From positions 9,984 to 73,983 of the forward strand of contig NKYR01000088.1 of assembly GCA_003184365.1 (NCBI GenBank): a stretch of DNA of 64,000 nt, read 5' to 3'. Shown piece after piece: positions 35,044 to 45,565 of this stretch. The stretch's first letter is position 1. The number at the start of each line of letters is the position of its first letter. The translations under genes were made by a program, and so were the position numbers. Under the pieces are notes generated by a model. It did no database searches and was not told the DNA's origin. It was given only the letters and a program-made list of their open reading frames with translations. Source of the DNA: Evernia prunastri (taxonomy: Eukaryota > Ascomycota > Lecanoromycetes > Lecanorales > Parmeliaceae).

Positions 35044-35521
35044 GACTTCGCTCCTTCACTGGGAAGGTCTGCCGACGCGCCAAGACGCGGTTCGGGCATC
35101 GAGTTCTTCCACAGATCCAGGCTTTGCGAAGTCTACAAGAAATATCTGGACAGCGGAGTCAAGGCCCATCAGGTCGTCGCAAAGGAATGAATCATCCTCC
35201 TATGGGAGTAGCAGAGGCAAGGGTCCCATTAAGTCAACGGAATGCCAACCAGAGAATAGCCAGAGCACTGGGCATTGGGCAATTTCATGCCCTTGATGAG
35301 GAGGCCCCGGCGATGTAGGTAATTGCTCCTCGATGACGATGAAACAATAAGAACGAAATCCAGGGCAGTGTAACGAAATTAATCACAGCATTTGCATATT
35401 GTAGATAGTACCTCACAAAAGTATTTCATTGGAGCTATGTGTTGGTATCATGAAACTCATAAAGACGCCTTGCAAATGCCGTGATCCCGATTCCTGACAA
35501 ATGTATGCCTACATTTTGTAG
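35044..35521. other. Spacer between CBP3 and TIP41
   Basis: It holds the 5' flank of CBP3 and the 3' flank of TIP41, both on the minus strand. No gene is visible; plus-strand frames here are unsupported. Confidence 0.5.
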
Positions 35522-36445
35522 CTACCTTACCACCAGGCGCTCCAGTGATTTATCCACAATAGGTAGCAGGTCATTGATGGTGTTTGGATCTCGCAGCTGC
35601 GCTGGCACATCTTGGCCCCTCGATGCAAGTTTCTGGCAAGCAAAATTCAGTAGATGCGCAAAAGGATCGTTTCTGCTGTGCTTCTTACCTGCCGAACCAC
35701 CTCGTACTTCTCCTCTTTCGCAATATACTCCCTAATTACCTCTCCAGTCCCAAAGTCGACATAGATTCTGGTGTCCCTGAGCCTGAGCAAGACGTTGTCC
35801 AGACGCATAAAGAAGCGACAGAGCAGCAGCAACCGTGCTGGCATGACCCTGATCTTGCACGAATACATTGTGATGCCGTTATCGGCCATTTCGTCTTCGT
35901 AAAGAATAACTTCGTCGAAGAATAGGATTGGGTCGGGACGTTTGAGTAATTCTAGTGGTATTTGTGTCGTTGTTTTCTCGAACGGCGGTGACGGTGACCG
36001 CAAAGTGCCCTTGTAGTCGGTGCTGTATGACCAGTCGAATGGCTTGACCACTTCTGTGATACCCTCGTGCTTCTTTTCCCTATCCTTCCTCAGCATGCCT
36101 CGACAATGCAACAATATAAGCCCCAGCGTACCGAGTACTCTGCCATTCTCTTGAATGTGCGACTTGAAGCATTGAACCCCCGGTCTTGTCAACTCGATCC
36201 AGCGCATCATAGGTGTTGAACTGGATTCCCCATCCGCTTTCGTGATCGATAGAAACCAGGTTGTCGCCGAAGATCATCTCTGGGGGTGCAATTTCCAACT
36301 TTTTCGTCATCTGTTCGATAGGTTCCGCTTTAAGTATCGGCAGCTTTCGGGTAGTGATCTTGAAGCCATGCTGAGTGCATGAGTTGCCAGCGTCGGCTGC
36401 TGATGGATAACGCTCATTTGGCTCGATCCGCCCGTTGGCTACCAT
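35522..36445 (-). CDS. TIP41: TIP41-like PP2A regulator (TOR pathway)
   Basis: Exons 36445-36132, 36079-35689 and 35632-35522 close in phase to 271 residues. Tip41 binds Tap42 or PP2A-type phosphatases and antagonises TOR signalling. Conserved blocks in order are GFKITTRKLPILKAEPIEQM, PPEMIFGDN, the AREWQ-like SREWQSTREKKHEG junction, VKPFDWSYSTDYKGT, LKRPDPILFFDEVILYEDE, ADNGITMYSCKIRVMPAR and RFFMRLDNVLLRLRDTR. The first intron uses a GTACGC donor, chosen because it is the one that keeps phase and the TREKKHEG motif. The last exon encodes KLASRGQDVPAQLRDPNTIN and the C-terminal tail. The start codon lies 268 bp from the divergent Aurora kinase start. Confidence 0.95.
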
Positions 36446-36713
36446 GGCAGTGCAGCTTCCAAGCGCGTGACAGATTTATCCTCATCAGAGAATGATTCTG
36501 AATGCCCGTAGGATAAAAAGACGGGAATTGTTCCCCGCGAATTTAAGCTATCGCTGCCCCGCCAACCGAGATCTGCCGCTAGTAAACATTGGTCGGGATC
36601 GGACTTTCACCATCTGCAGATGTGACAACAAGTATCACGCCCTCTACAGTAGAGTCTCGAATCGCTCGCCTACATCGCTGTTGCTGGTTTTCCTACTCTT
36701 GAGGTCTACCAAG
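36446..36713. promoter_or_regulatory. Shared divergent 5' region of TIP41 and the Aurora kinase
   Basis: The two genes start 268 bp apart and are transcribed away from each other. Core promoters of both must be here. No recognised element can be assigned. Confidence 0.5.
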
Positions 36714-38121
36714 ATGGCTATTAGAGCGATTGAGTCTCGCTTTGAACAATTGTCAGTCACTGACGAGAATGAGCCAGTCAACCGGGGCGGTATCTTCCAC
36801 AAGTCCAAGGTCCGAGACCACTCGAGCCCGTTATTGAGTGCTGTGCTGATTGACTTCTAGGGATCTCTTTCGACGGCAATGTCACTATCAGGACTCGGCT
36901 CTACCACCCAACTAATCTCCAACCCAAATCGCTCAAACCTCCTCAAGATTGCGCTTCAAAACAACAATGATGCCAATGCGAAAGCAGCAACAGTTACGAC
37001 CGTCAATGTTGCCTCACAAGCGGCTCAATGGCGTGGTTCCACCATACCTGCTCCTTCTTCACCACCTCGAAAGGGCGCCAGCTTTCCATCTTCCGCACGA
37101 CCTTCTGACGAAAGCGTCATACAACGATTGTCTAATCCTCCAATATATGAGCAGCCACAGCCGAAGAAGTTCCATCTAGGAATGTTTGAGATTGGGAAGC
37201 CCCTGGGAAAGGGTAAATTCGGGCGTGTATACCTGGCCAAGGAACGATCGACCGGCTTCGTGTGCGCGCTGAAGGTCCTCCACAAAAGCGAGCTGCAGGC
37301 AGGAAAGGTCGAAAAGCAAGTGCGGCGAGAGATTGAGATCCACAGCCACCTCCGCCACCCCAACATTCTCCGCTTTTATGGTCACTTCCACGACAGCAAA
37401 CGAGTCTTTCTTATCCTTGAGTTTGCCGGTAAAGGGGAGCTGTATAAGCATTTGCGAAAAGAAAACAAATTCCCCGAATGGAAAGCAGCACAGTACATTG
37501 CACAAATGGCAGCAGCGCTGAAGTACCTCCATAACAAGCATGTCATGCACAGAGATATTAAGCCCGAAAACATCCTGGTTGGGATCCACGGAGAAATCAA
37601 GATCTCGGATTTCGGATGGAGTGTACATGCCCCAAACAACCGAAGGAACACCATGTGCGGTACTCTCGACTATCTTCCACCGGAGATGATCAAGCCCGGA
37701 AGCCAGGAAAATTTCTATAATGAGAAGGTGGACTTGTGGAGTTTGGGCGTGCTGACTTATGAGTTTTTGGTGGGAGAAGCACCGTTCGAGGACACACCAG
37801 TCATGACACAAAGGCGAATAGCCAGAGGGGAGATGACGGTGCCAAAGTTCGTGAGCCCCGAGGCAAGAGACCTAATCGAAAGGGTAAGCTATATTTCCGA
37901 GATCGAATATAGCTGTGGTATGATCGCTGATCTTTCCTTAGCTACTCGTCCTCGACCCGGAAAAGCGAATTCCCCTCACTGAAGTCCATAAACATCCCTG
38001 GATTGTCAAGCATTGCATCAAAGGCGAAAGGGCAACTCAGAGAAGCTCGGGCTCAAAGGAGACAAAGCTGGCTATACCAGCAACCATCCAAGCAGTCAAT
38101 AGGACTGGACTGGATGATTGA
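36714..38121 (+). CDS. IPL1: Aurora-family serine/threonine kinase (Ipl1/Ark1)
   Basis: Exons 36714-36809, 36861-37883 and 37942-38121 close in phase to 432 residues. It is the catalytic subunit of the chromosomal passenger complex, which corrects kinetochore attachment. The N-terminal 110 residues are disordered. The kinase domain begins at FEIGKPLGKGKFGRVYLAKE, with the catalytic Lys in CALKVLHK, HRDIKPENIL, the DFG motif as DFGWSVHAP and the Aurora-type activation loop RRNTMCGTLDYLPPEM. The last exon gives LLVLDPEKRIPLTEVHKHPW. The first exon (MAIRAIESRFEQLSVTDEN) is linked by a GTCCGA donor, which is weak. An alternative start at 36879 (MSLSGLGS) would omit it. It converges with ATP23. 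Confidence 0.95.
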
Positions 38122-38309
38122 ATCGACGTAGCTCTCTAGCAGTGTCAATGGCGTCGAATGTTTCTTTTCAGAGCTTCAGGGAAAGGCTATTTAGGGTTTT
38201 GCATCATTCCCGGAGTTGAGGGTATCTCTAATGTTGGTGAACGCCCCTGGCAATGCTGGGATGATGTGCGTACACAATTGAACTCTCAAAGCAATCCACC
38301 ACCTCTTTT

Positions 38310-39210
38310 CTACTTGTATATCTCGTCAAAAGGCCTCGTGTCCGCAAAGCAGCTGTCCCAGACCTCATTCACCACCCTGGCAGCCTCAACGTCGTCCTTG
38401 CAATTCGGCCTCGTGGACACTGACAGCGCCGCCCGGCGTTTCACGCACTCTTGATGCTGATATGTGACCTTCCATTGCGCCCTATGCCAAAACTCCCTCC
38501 AGAACCTGCACTCGCCGCTCAAGGACGAAGCTCTGATTTCCGTGCAAGCGGCGTGCCGTAGATCATGCGTCCGGAAATCGACTTTGAATCGAAGGTAGTC
38601 GTAGGCATGGACCAGCTCTGCGGGAAGCCCCCAGTCAGCGTTCTCGCCTTCCCACTTCCGTAAGCAAACGGACGGGCCATTTTTTACCATGTGTCAACGT
38701 ATCCTCCAACGGCTCCGGTCGATTCGCACAAAGCATGATGCCGTAGTCCGGATGCAGACCTCCGCCTTGCCTCTCATCACAGCTCATGCACCTGATGTTG
38801 CCCTTGTGTAAATCGCCCCCTAGATCACCGATCTTCTGCTGCATGAACCGTACGATCGGACCTAGAACGTTCGCAACCCCCCTTTCTCAGCAACTTGCCC
38901 GGGTCACCGAACGTAGATAGAGATAAAGAGAAAATTGCAAGCGAAGAAAAGGAGCGGTAGTACTGTATTGCAGCAAATAATCCCTCTGCTCCTCGCAGCG
39001 CCTGCAGTCCGCCGCCGCGTATCGGTCATCCCGGCCCTTTTTGTACTGCCGCTCCCCTTCCGCCGTCAGCCGCCCGGTCAGGTAGCGGAACGTGTTGCGG
39101 TAGCGCAGCCAGTGGTCGTCGGTGAAGGTGTAGCCCGTGTCTTCGGGATCGGAGGAGCCGTTTTTGTTGTTTGGAGCGTTGGCTTGCGGAGATGGGTCGG
39201 CGGCGGACAT
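38310..39210 (-). CDS. ATP23: Mitochondrial inner-membrane metalloprotease Atp23
   Basis: Exons 39210-38964, 38861-38688 and 38617-38310 give 242 residues. Atp23 processes Atp6 and acts as an assembly chaperone of the ATP synthase in the intermembrane space. The zinc motif HELVH is built across the second intron (LEDTLTH then ELVHAYDYLRF), so the unspliced frame would hide it. Other conserved blocks are LLQYSPIVRFMQ (across the first intron), GGDLHKGNIRCMSC, PDYGIMLCANR, LRHAACTEIRASSLSGECRF, QHQECVKRRAALSV and VVNEVWDSCFADTRPFDEIY. Cysteines typical of the family are present. An upstream in-frame ATG at 39294 adds 28 residues, but the inner start fits the family better. Confidence 0.95.
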
Positions 39211-40053
39211 TGGTGGAGCGGGAGGGGAAGGGAAATGGGGGGGGCTGGTCGTGGAGAGGATGGCAAAGCTGGTCGTCGAGAGCGCTAACTGCAAGGCGAG
39301 TTTGGGTGGTTGATTCTACGGCCGCCGCCGCCGCTGTACGGCGGAATGAGGGCGATCTCTCGGCCGCAGATGTAAATTGTTTATCACCTCTACATGTTGA
39401 ACTACGACTTAGACTACCTCACTACGTTTAAAAACAGGTAAATATGGGTGGGAATTCGGGTCTACCACGTAGTCTTGGAGGGTTTCCATGAAGCGGAGCA
39501 GGGTTTCCCTAACTCCTCTCACAAAACGATACACAATTTGCCATCGTGATGTGACAACAAGACGGTCTCTAGCCTCTACATCGGATTGTTTGTTCACTCA
39601 GCAGAAAAGCAGAAAACAAATTCGATGATTCAAAGGGATCTTGTCAGACTTCTCAATATAAGCCCCCCGCCCCCGCTCCCTCGGGGACACCTCTGGATCC
39701 TTTCGGTGATCAGCCAAGCGCGAGGCTATTTGACCGACGCTATTTGACTACAGGAGCAAAGGGTGTGCGGTACTCTACATTGCGCGTGCTCGAGACCAAA
39801 GAATTCGTGCAGAGTACCAGGCGCAGTTGGCGTGTTAGCGTCCCTTGACCCCCTGATAGCAGATACGATATTCCTAGTTCATAATCCGTTCAGCGGTGAC
39901 CCTTCTTCCCCCATTCTATGACCACATGACAAGCGACTTGGAGTGGTCTATAACAAGGAATCAATCCGTCCGTGTTGCTGTACATATTCGAGTCATCCCC
40001 TTTCGTTTTGTCGTTCCCCATACTAAGCTGCGTTCAATGCGAACCGAGACTTT
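39211..40053. other. Intergenic, no gene recognised
   Basis: It holds the 5' flank of ATP23 and the 3' flank of the Cys-rich protein gene. It includes a CCGCCG-rich patch near 39320 and a C-rich patch near 39665. I see no gene. Confidence 0.5.
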
Positions 40054-42544
40054 CTATGCACCTTGCCAAATGCACTGAACCAAAGGTTGGACCGTGGTAT
40101 CATAGCTGCCGCAGGTCATGGCGGCCTGGGCTGGGTTTTCACATTCCAGGCTCGTAGGACCCTGGTCGCAAACGAGATAGCCCGGATCCCCCAGCACAAG
40201 ACTCGGGACCCAATCGCATGACGGACCAGAGGTGCCCGAGGGGCGGAGACTGGTGAATGACGCCAATGGGTATGGAGGGTTGTCGGTCGGTAGCTTTGTG
40301 ATGGTGCTGGAGCTGAAGATGCCCTTCGTCTCGCAGTACTGGGGGGCAACGGGCGTCGGGTCGGGAGGTGCGCCTGCTGGGGCTGCCGTCGCGTAGATCA
40401 GGTCGGTATAGACCGTGAACGGTTGGGGCCCAAAGCCGTTGGGTCCAGGAATCAGTAAGGTATCGCTCTTGATTGCTATGTATATGCCGTACATTGGTCC
40501 AGTGGGTTTGGCAGACGATGTCACAACAGGTGAAGGAATTGAGGACTGAAGGGGTATGGCGGTCGATGTCACAACAGGTGAAGAGGTGGAGGATTGGGTG
40601 GAGGATTGGGTAGCGGATTGAGTGGAGTTGGCGCCCAGCGTTGTGGTCAACATCTCGGTTATGGTTTGGCCGTTCAAGACAGTGACTTCCGGAACTACGC
40701 ATAATGTGTAGGATCTGACCGTGTAGCAGGTTGGTGTTGCTGTCGTTGTTGCCGACGGAGCTCCAGAGCTCAACGTTGTTGTCAGCATCTCCGTTGTAGT
40801 GTGACTGTCAATGAAGGTAGCCTCGGGTACAAGGCATATGGTCTTAGACCTAACTGTCCAACAAGTCTGTGAAGTATTCGTTATCATTGCGGAAGATGCC
40901 GTCAGCGCCGAGCTATTGGAGAGCCGAGTCGTCATTGACCCCATTGATGCCGATGTCCGAGTCGAGGTGTTGGGCATCAACGTGGATGTGGTCGCGTTCA
41001 GAAGGCTCGAGTATGCTCCGTTAGGAGCATTGACAGCCATCAGGTTCAAAATGCGTTGTTGTACCAGCGCCCAGCTGTAATCTGCGGACTCGGCAATCAG
41101 AGTTCCGGATCTGATACAATCACAACCCGCGTATTGCCCCTACAACAGATAATTAGATCCTTGTCTTTCGGTCATTCATACCAGCTGGACTCACCGTTGT
41201 ACATTGGCCCTCAGATGAGCCTTCACAGTCACTGTCGTCGCATCTAGGCTAGAAGTATAGCTCAGTGGCTGATCAACACAAAAGTTGAGAGTTGGAAAAT
41301 TACTTACTCCGTCTATGCCTGTTGGACAGTCGGGCTTACATTCGCAATCTTTTTGGGGGCCCTGGAGGTTTTAACCACTGTCGAACTCCGTCGAGATCGG
41401 AAAGACTTACAATGGTGCACTTGCTATCTTGACCTTCACACTGATTGTCATTGCAGTCAGGCATGTCGTCTCCAGTAGTACACGCTTCTTGGCACGGACA
41501 TCCTGCGTTTGGCGGCTGCTGACACCAGCCAAATTCTCTTCCACATTCTTCGCATTTTGTTTCTTGATAGTCGGCTGGGCATTGCTCGGAAGGCTCTGGT
41601 GTCCCCGGCGGTGGGGGCACGAATCCTGCCGGAGGAGGTACAATGGGAATTATGGGAATGATTGGTACAATCATACCGCCAGAGGTAGTGGGTCCAGGTG
41701 CGACTGTTGGTTCCCAGATGGGCCCTGTAGACTGCGTGATGAGAGTGACACCATCACCGTCGGATTGAAATGACGCAGCAGAGGTACCCGAGATCCGAGA
41801 AGTAGCAGAAGGGAAACTGGAAGGAACACTTGATGTCGCTCCTCCTATCACAGTACTTGAGGAACCTGATATTGATGGCACGAAGGACGAGAAAGTTGAT
41901 GACTGCTGTGTCGTAGAAACCGGAGCAGTACTATCAAAAGTCGAGGAATACAGTGTGTCGGTACCGCTCACCCATGTTGTATTTGCCGTAAGGGTTACAG
42001 AATTTGAAGCAGATGGACCGGGCGAGTTGTCACAGTCACAGTAAACGCCGCAACCAGGGCTACGGCAACCTGCTCCTTGCGCACCGCTGACAAGGATTTT
42101 GTCGCAGTAGCCCGGATATTGTGAGTCTCCTCCACACTTTGGGTCCGAGCACTTGAACTTGGGGAGGCCGTATTGCTCTGGGCACATTATACCAATGAAC
42201 TGGATCGGGCGCGCAGGTGCGACCTGAGCGTATCTGGCGTCTGGTTGGGGAACACACAAGCAATAGTCGCCGCAGCCGCCGCTGTTACGGCATCTCTGGT
42301 CCTGCAAACCGTTGAGACGTATGTTGTCACATATGCCTCTGACGGTGTCCTTGCCGCAGGGTGACTGTCCGCATTTCTGCTTGGGCAGTCCCAAGAATTC
42401 AGGGCAGGGATTGATGATATACTGGTCACCTCTCTTCTCCAAATGACGGACCTCGAAGGGCGGTGACTGCCATGAATCGCTCTGACTGCTTAGGACGACG
42501 GCACCGAGGGTGAGGAAAAGGGAAAATGGTGTTGGGGCACGCAT
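40054..42544 (-). CDS. Large secreted Cys-rich and Ser/Thr-rich protein, unknown function
   Basis: Exons 42544-41411, 41361-41308, 41248-41195 and 41139-40054 give 775 residues. The start MRAPTPFSLFLTLGAVVLSS is a signal peptide; the ATG at 42598 would bury it. Residues 40-170 hold two copies of a Cys-rich module, CGKDTVRGICDNI...CRNSGGCGDYCLC and CGGDSQYPGYCDKI...CRSPGCGVYCDC. A Ser/Thr-rich linker follows, then a Pro-rich segment and a second Cys-rich region (CEECGREFGWCQQPPNAGC, CNDNQCEGQDSKC). The two middle exons are exactly 54 bp each and encode one small Cys module apiece (DCECKPDCPTGIDG and RCDDSDCEGSSEGQC). The C-terminal half has two repeated C(W/Y)TVRS(K/Y)T(I/L)C modules in a Thr/Ser-rich context. 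It resembles a cell-surface or wall-associated glycoprotein. No GPI signal or enzyme domain is visible. Confidence 0.8.
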
Positions 42545-43423
42545 TGATCGTGAACTGTATTTATTGTATCTGGGCCAGCCGGCTTTGGAAGCTCGCAAAC
42601 GCGATGAGATTGACTGCAGGAAGCGGAGTTATGAAGTTGAAGGTGATCGAGGAATCCAATTTCTAGAACAGTAGTATCCGAGGAATTAGCGTGGGAGGGA
42701 GGGCGATGAGCGAGTACGGATTGCTCTCTGATAGGCATTTTGATTTGAGAGTATCAAAATTATGAAACGATTCCCGTCATCTATAGACTATAGTACGTTT
42801 GAGGAAGATCATGTTTTCAATATATTGCCGGATGTGGCTTTGAGGTCGTGCCAAGTACTTAGCTCGCTCCTGTCCGCTAGTATGGAGGGTGAAACCAACG
42901 ATGAACCTTGTTGAAGAGTCGTAACTGTGCCATTTTGTCGAGAACTTAAGATTGAAGGGCGACGAGTTTGCAACAGACAACATATATATATATATGAATT
43001 ATACGAGTTTGATCGGAACGACTGCCTCCAGTTCGATGATCCGATCAACTCCGTCTCACTCATATCCATGGTATGATTCCATCTAGCGTCTTATTCCAGA
43101 GAACGAAAGCGTACTTTCATTTGCCTCAATTGGGTCTCAATATATATATCGAACCTAGGATAAACTTCGAGGCATTATTGTTTCTCCTATAGTCAAAGTT
43201 CGTTATGATTGTTGGGGTCTCAGCCTGCTTGATCTAAGTCCTCCCAAGATACATTTCCTTTCTGTTCTGACCTCTATCTCTGTCCCCATTTCTCTCAACG
43301 ACAAGGTAATTTCGCATTCGCTGCTACTTCGTCCGAGCGCGACCAGTGCAGCACGCTCTTCAGCCAACAGTCAGGCTTCTGCATGATCAATTCATTTTCC
43401 TCTTCACATACGACCTCGCCAGA
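42545..43423. other. Divergent intergenic region
   Basis: Two secreted-protein genes start away from each other here. It contains TATATATATA runs at about 42980 and 43140 and AT-rich patches, but no gene. Confidence 0.5.
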
Positions 43424-44657
43424 ATGGTCCTGTCTTGCCGCATCCTCGCCATCTTAATAGTGTCCTGTTTCTTGTCCCACAGAGCACGAGCTGACTGGAA
43501 AGCAGATACATCATGTAACCGCAAGTTCGTCCTTTACGCCACTGTCAGGGCCGGGCTAATGGAATGTGTAGTATACATCACCGAGATTCGGGCCGCGATG
43601 AACAGTGCATTCCATAAGTCGAGAGCGGTGGTCGCGCAGCAGAAGAATGCCTACTTTCTGAAAGCAGGAGGCTACATCATGCGACAGAGCACGATTCCTA
43701 ATGCTGCTTGTTCGTTTTCCCACCTCAGTCTGCGGCTAAAGACGTTTTTCTCTTGTTCAATTCAGTAATAAGATCTAGCGAGACACTCAAACATCATCCA
43801 ATATTACAGCCGAGAAGAAACTTCGATAAACATAGGGTACCTCAATGGAAATGAGTACGTATTTTTCAGAGCCTATGTTTCCTCTTTCGAACCCAAAATT
43901 AAGCCTCGAGACATATCTTGGAAGCTGTCACTCTCTAGACATGTTCAAAGGCTCGCCATATCCCCTCCAGTAAACAAGACTGACTCCGATATCTTTATCA
44001 AGTGTGGTTATCTATTGTGACCTTTCCAGATATCAAAGCAAAACTAGAGAAACGGATGGCAGACCACAACTCATTCATTACGATAAAGTTTTAAACTTAG
44101 ACTGGCCGCATGGTGAGTTCGGGGATCACGCTTGGGCAGGATGTAGTGGCCCTGGATACCCATATTTCATCTTCGCGGTCACCATCCGGATGGCCGAGGT
44201 GAATATGGGCAAGCCCGACATGATCCAGCTCTGCCCCTGGTATTTGAACTGGATAATGTCACAGAAGTTCAAAGACTCGACTTCGGTCAAGCCTGCTTGG
44301 CTCACGAACGTTTTGCCCGAGACTGAACAGGTGCTAGAGAGCATGAAAAAAACGAAGATGGATATTCGGACAGGCATGTTGCTGGATTTTAAACTGTCGC
44401 ACGAGCTGAGCCATTGCTTTCGCGCCGGCGGATCGGTTGATATCTCCAACGATGACGTCGTCTCCCACAATGGATGGGGATACTGTACCCAGACGGCTGC
44501 TCAAGGCAACACCAATGCCGAGAACTTGGCTATGCTTGGCGCGGAGGGTGAGATGATCCAAGACGACGAGGTCATGCCCGATCTCGCTGGAAACATTGTT
44601 CCGTTATCTCTGGACGCGAAAATGGCAAAAAGAGCGGGAGTTGTTGGGGAGAAATGA
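43424..44657 (+). CDS. Secreted zincin-type metallopeptidase-like protein (M35/Lys-specific-like)
   Basis: Exons 43424-43709, 43779-43854 and 44030-44657 close in phase to 329 residues. The start MVLSCRILAILIVSCFLS is a signal peptide; the upstream ATG at 43346 would bury it. At about residue 225 comes LLDFKLSHELSHCFRAGG with the zinc-binding HExxH signature, then an aspartate-containing SVDISNDDVVSHNGWGYCTQ and NTNAENLAMLGA. Secreted fungal zincins of this group use HExxH...GTxD and YGW...NADS(Y/W)A, so the layout fits, although the third ligand and the NADSYA motif are diverged (NTNAENLA). Function as an active peptidase is inferred. The first intron has an unusual GTTCGT donor. The model is less sure there. 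Confidence 0.75.
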
Positions 44658-45565
44658 TGAAGTTTGCGCCTGCTGGAAGGATCTAACGTGTGGCGACTCC
44701 GAGTTGATTGACGAGCAAGATGAGGCTGAGAGTCACTGCACCCTGCGGACTGGTCACTAGTAGGACGAGAGCCGATGTAGGTTGCGGTTTGAATGGCCTC
44801 TCGATCGGTCTAGATCGCTGGGAAGCTCACGTGACGGGAAGTCTTCACTGAACGAGGTGTTAATGGTAGAGGAGTGCCAATGCGTGAGAGTGACAACAAC
44901 TTTCCACTCCGCAGAAGGACGGGCGCAGAAAGAGCACGAAGGTCCATTACAAAGTAGCGGTTGTATGATAGCTCAATCTACTCAAGGCCACAGCTTTTTA
45001 ATTGTATCTTCCGGATAAGCACATGGATTTTATTCCTCTTGCTGGGCTTGTATTTTCGTTGATTGAAAAAGGGAAATGGTGAATGATGGGAAAACGGGTA
45101 AGGCAGTAAGTTCCATCGGCTGTGGGGGTTGCCGCCGGAGCCGAAGGTAAGGTTACATACGAGCACCTACCTACCGACCTTCCTTAGAATTATCGGCGTT
45201 TCTCCTTTTTCTCTCTCTTTTTCTCTCTCTTTTCTTTACTCTCAAGGACTCCGACATGTTCAATGAAAAAACCATCAGAAAGGAATGTGAGAAAGAAAGA
45301 CTTTCCATGCAAGTTAGAAATAAATACTTTCGAGTCAGTTCTGCAGTCATGTAAGCAATCTTGTCTAGCGACATGAAGCTAGAAGAAAGGAGAAAGGCTT
45401 CATGCACTCTTATCTTGGAGGGACATGAGAAATAAGAGCTCTCATCTGCCTTCGCTCTTTACGTATGCTACTATTCCGTAGCTTTTTCATAATCTCCCTC
45501 TTCGTGACGCTGGAACACTGCAGCGGAATGCACTGCGAATCCTCGACTCGAGCATCAAACCAGTC
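44658..45565. other. Intergenic, with a CT-rich tract
   Basis: No gene is visible. A CT-rich tract (CTCTCTTTTTCTCTCTCTTTT) lies at about 45205-45240, in the 5' flank of the MFS transporter, as is common in fungal promoters. Confidence 0.5.

Noticed and set aside
40139..40702. 187-codon minus-strand frame in the second half of the Cys-rich gene
   Set aside because: It reads the same exon in a different frame and lacks the repeated Cys modules.
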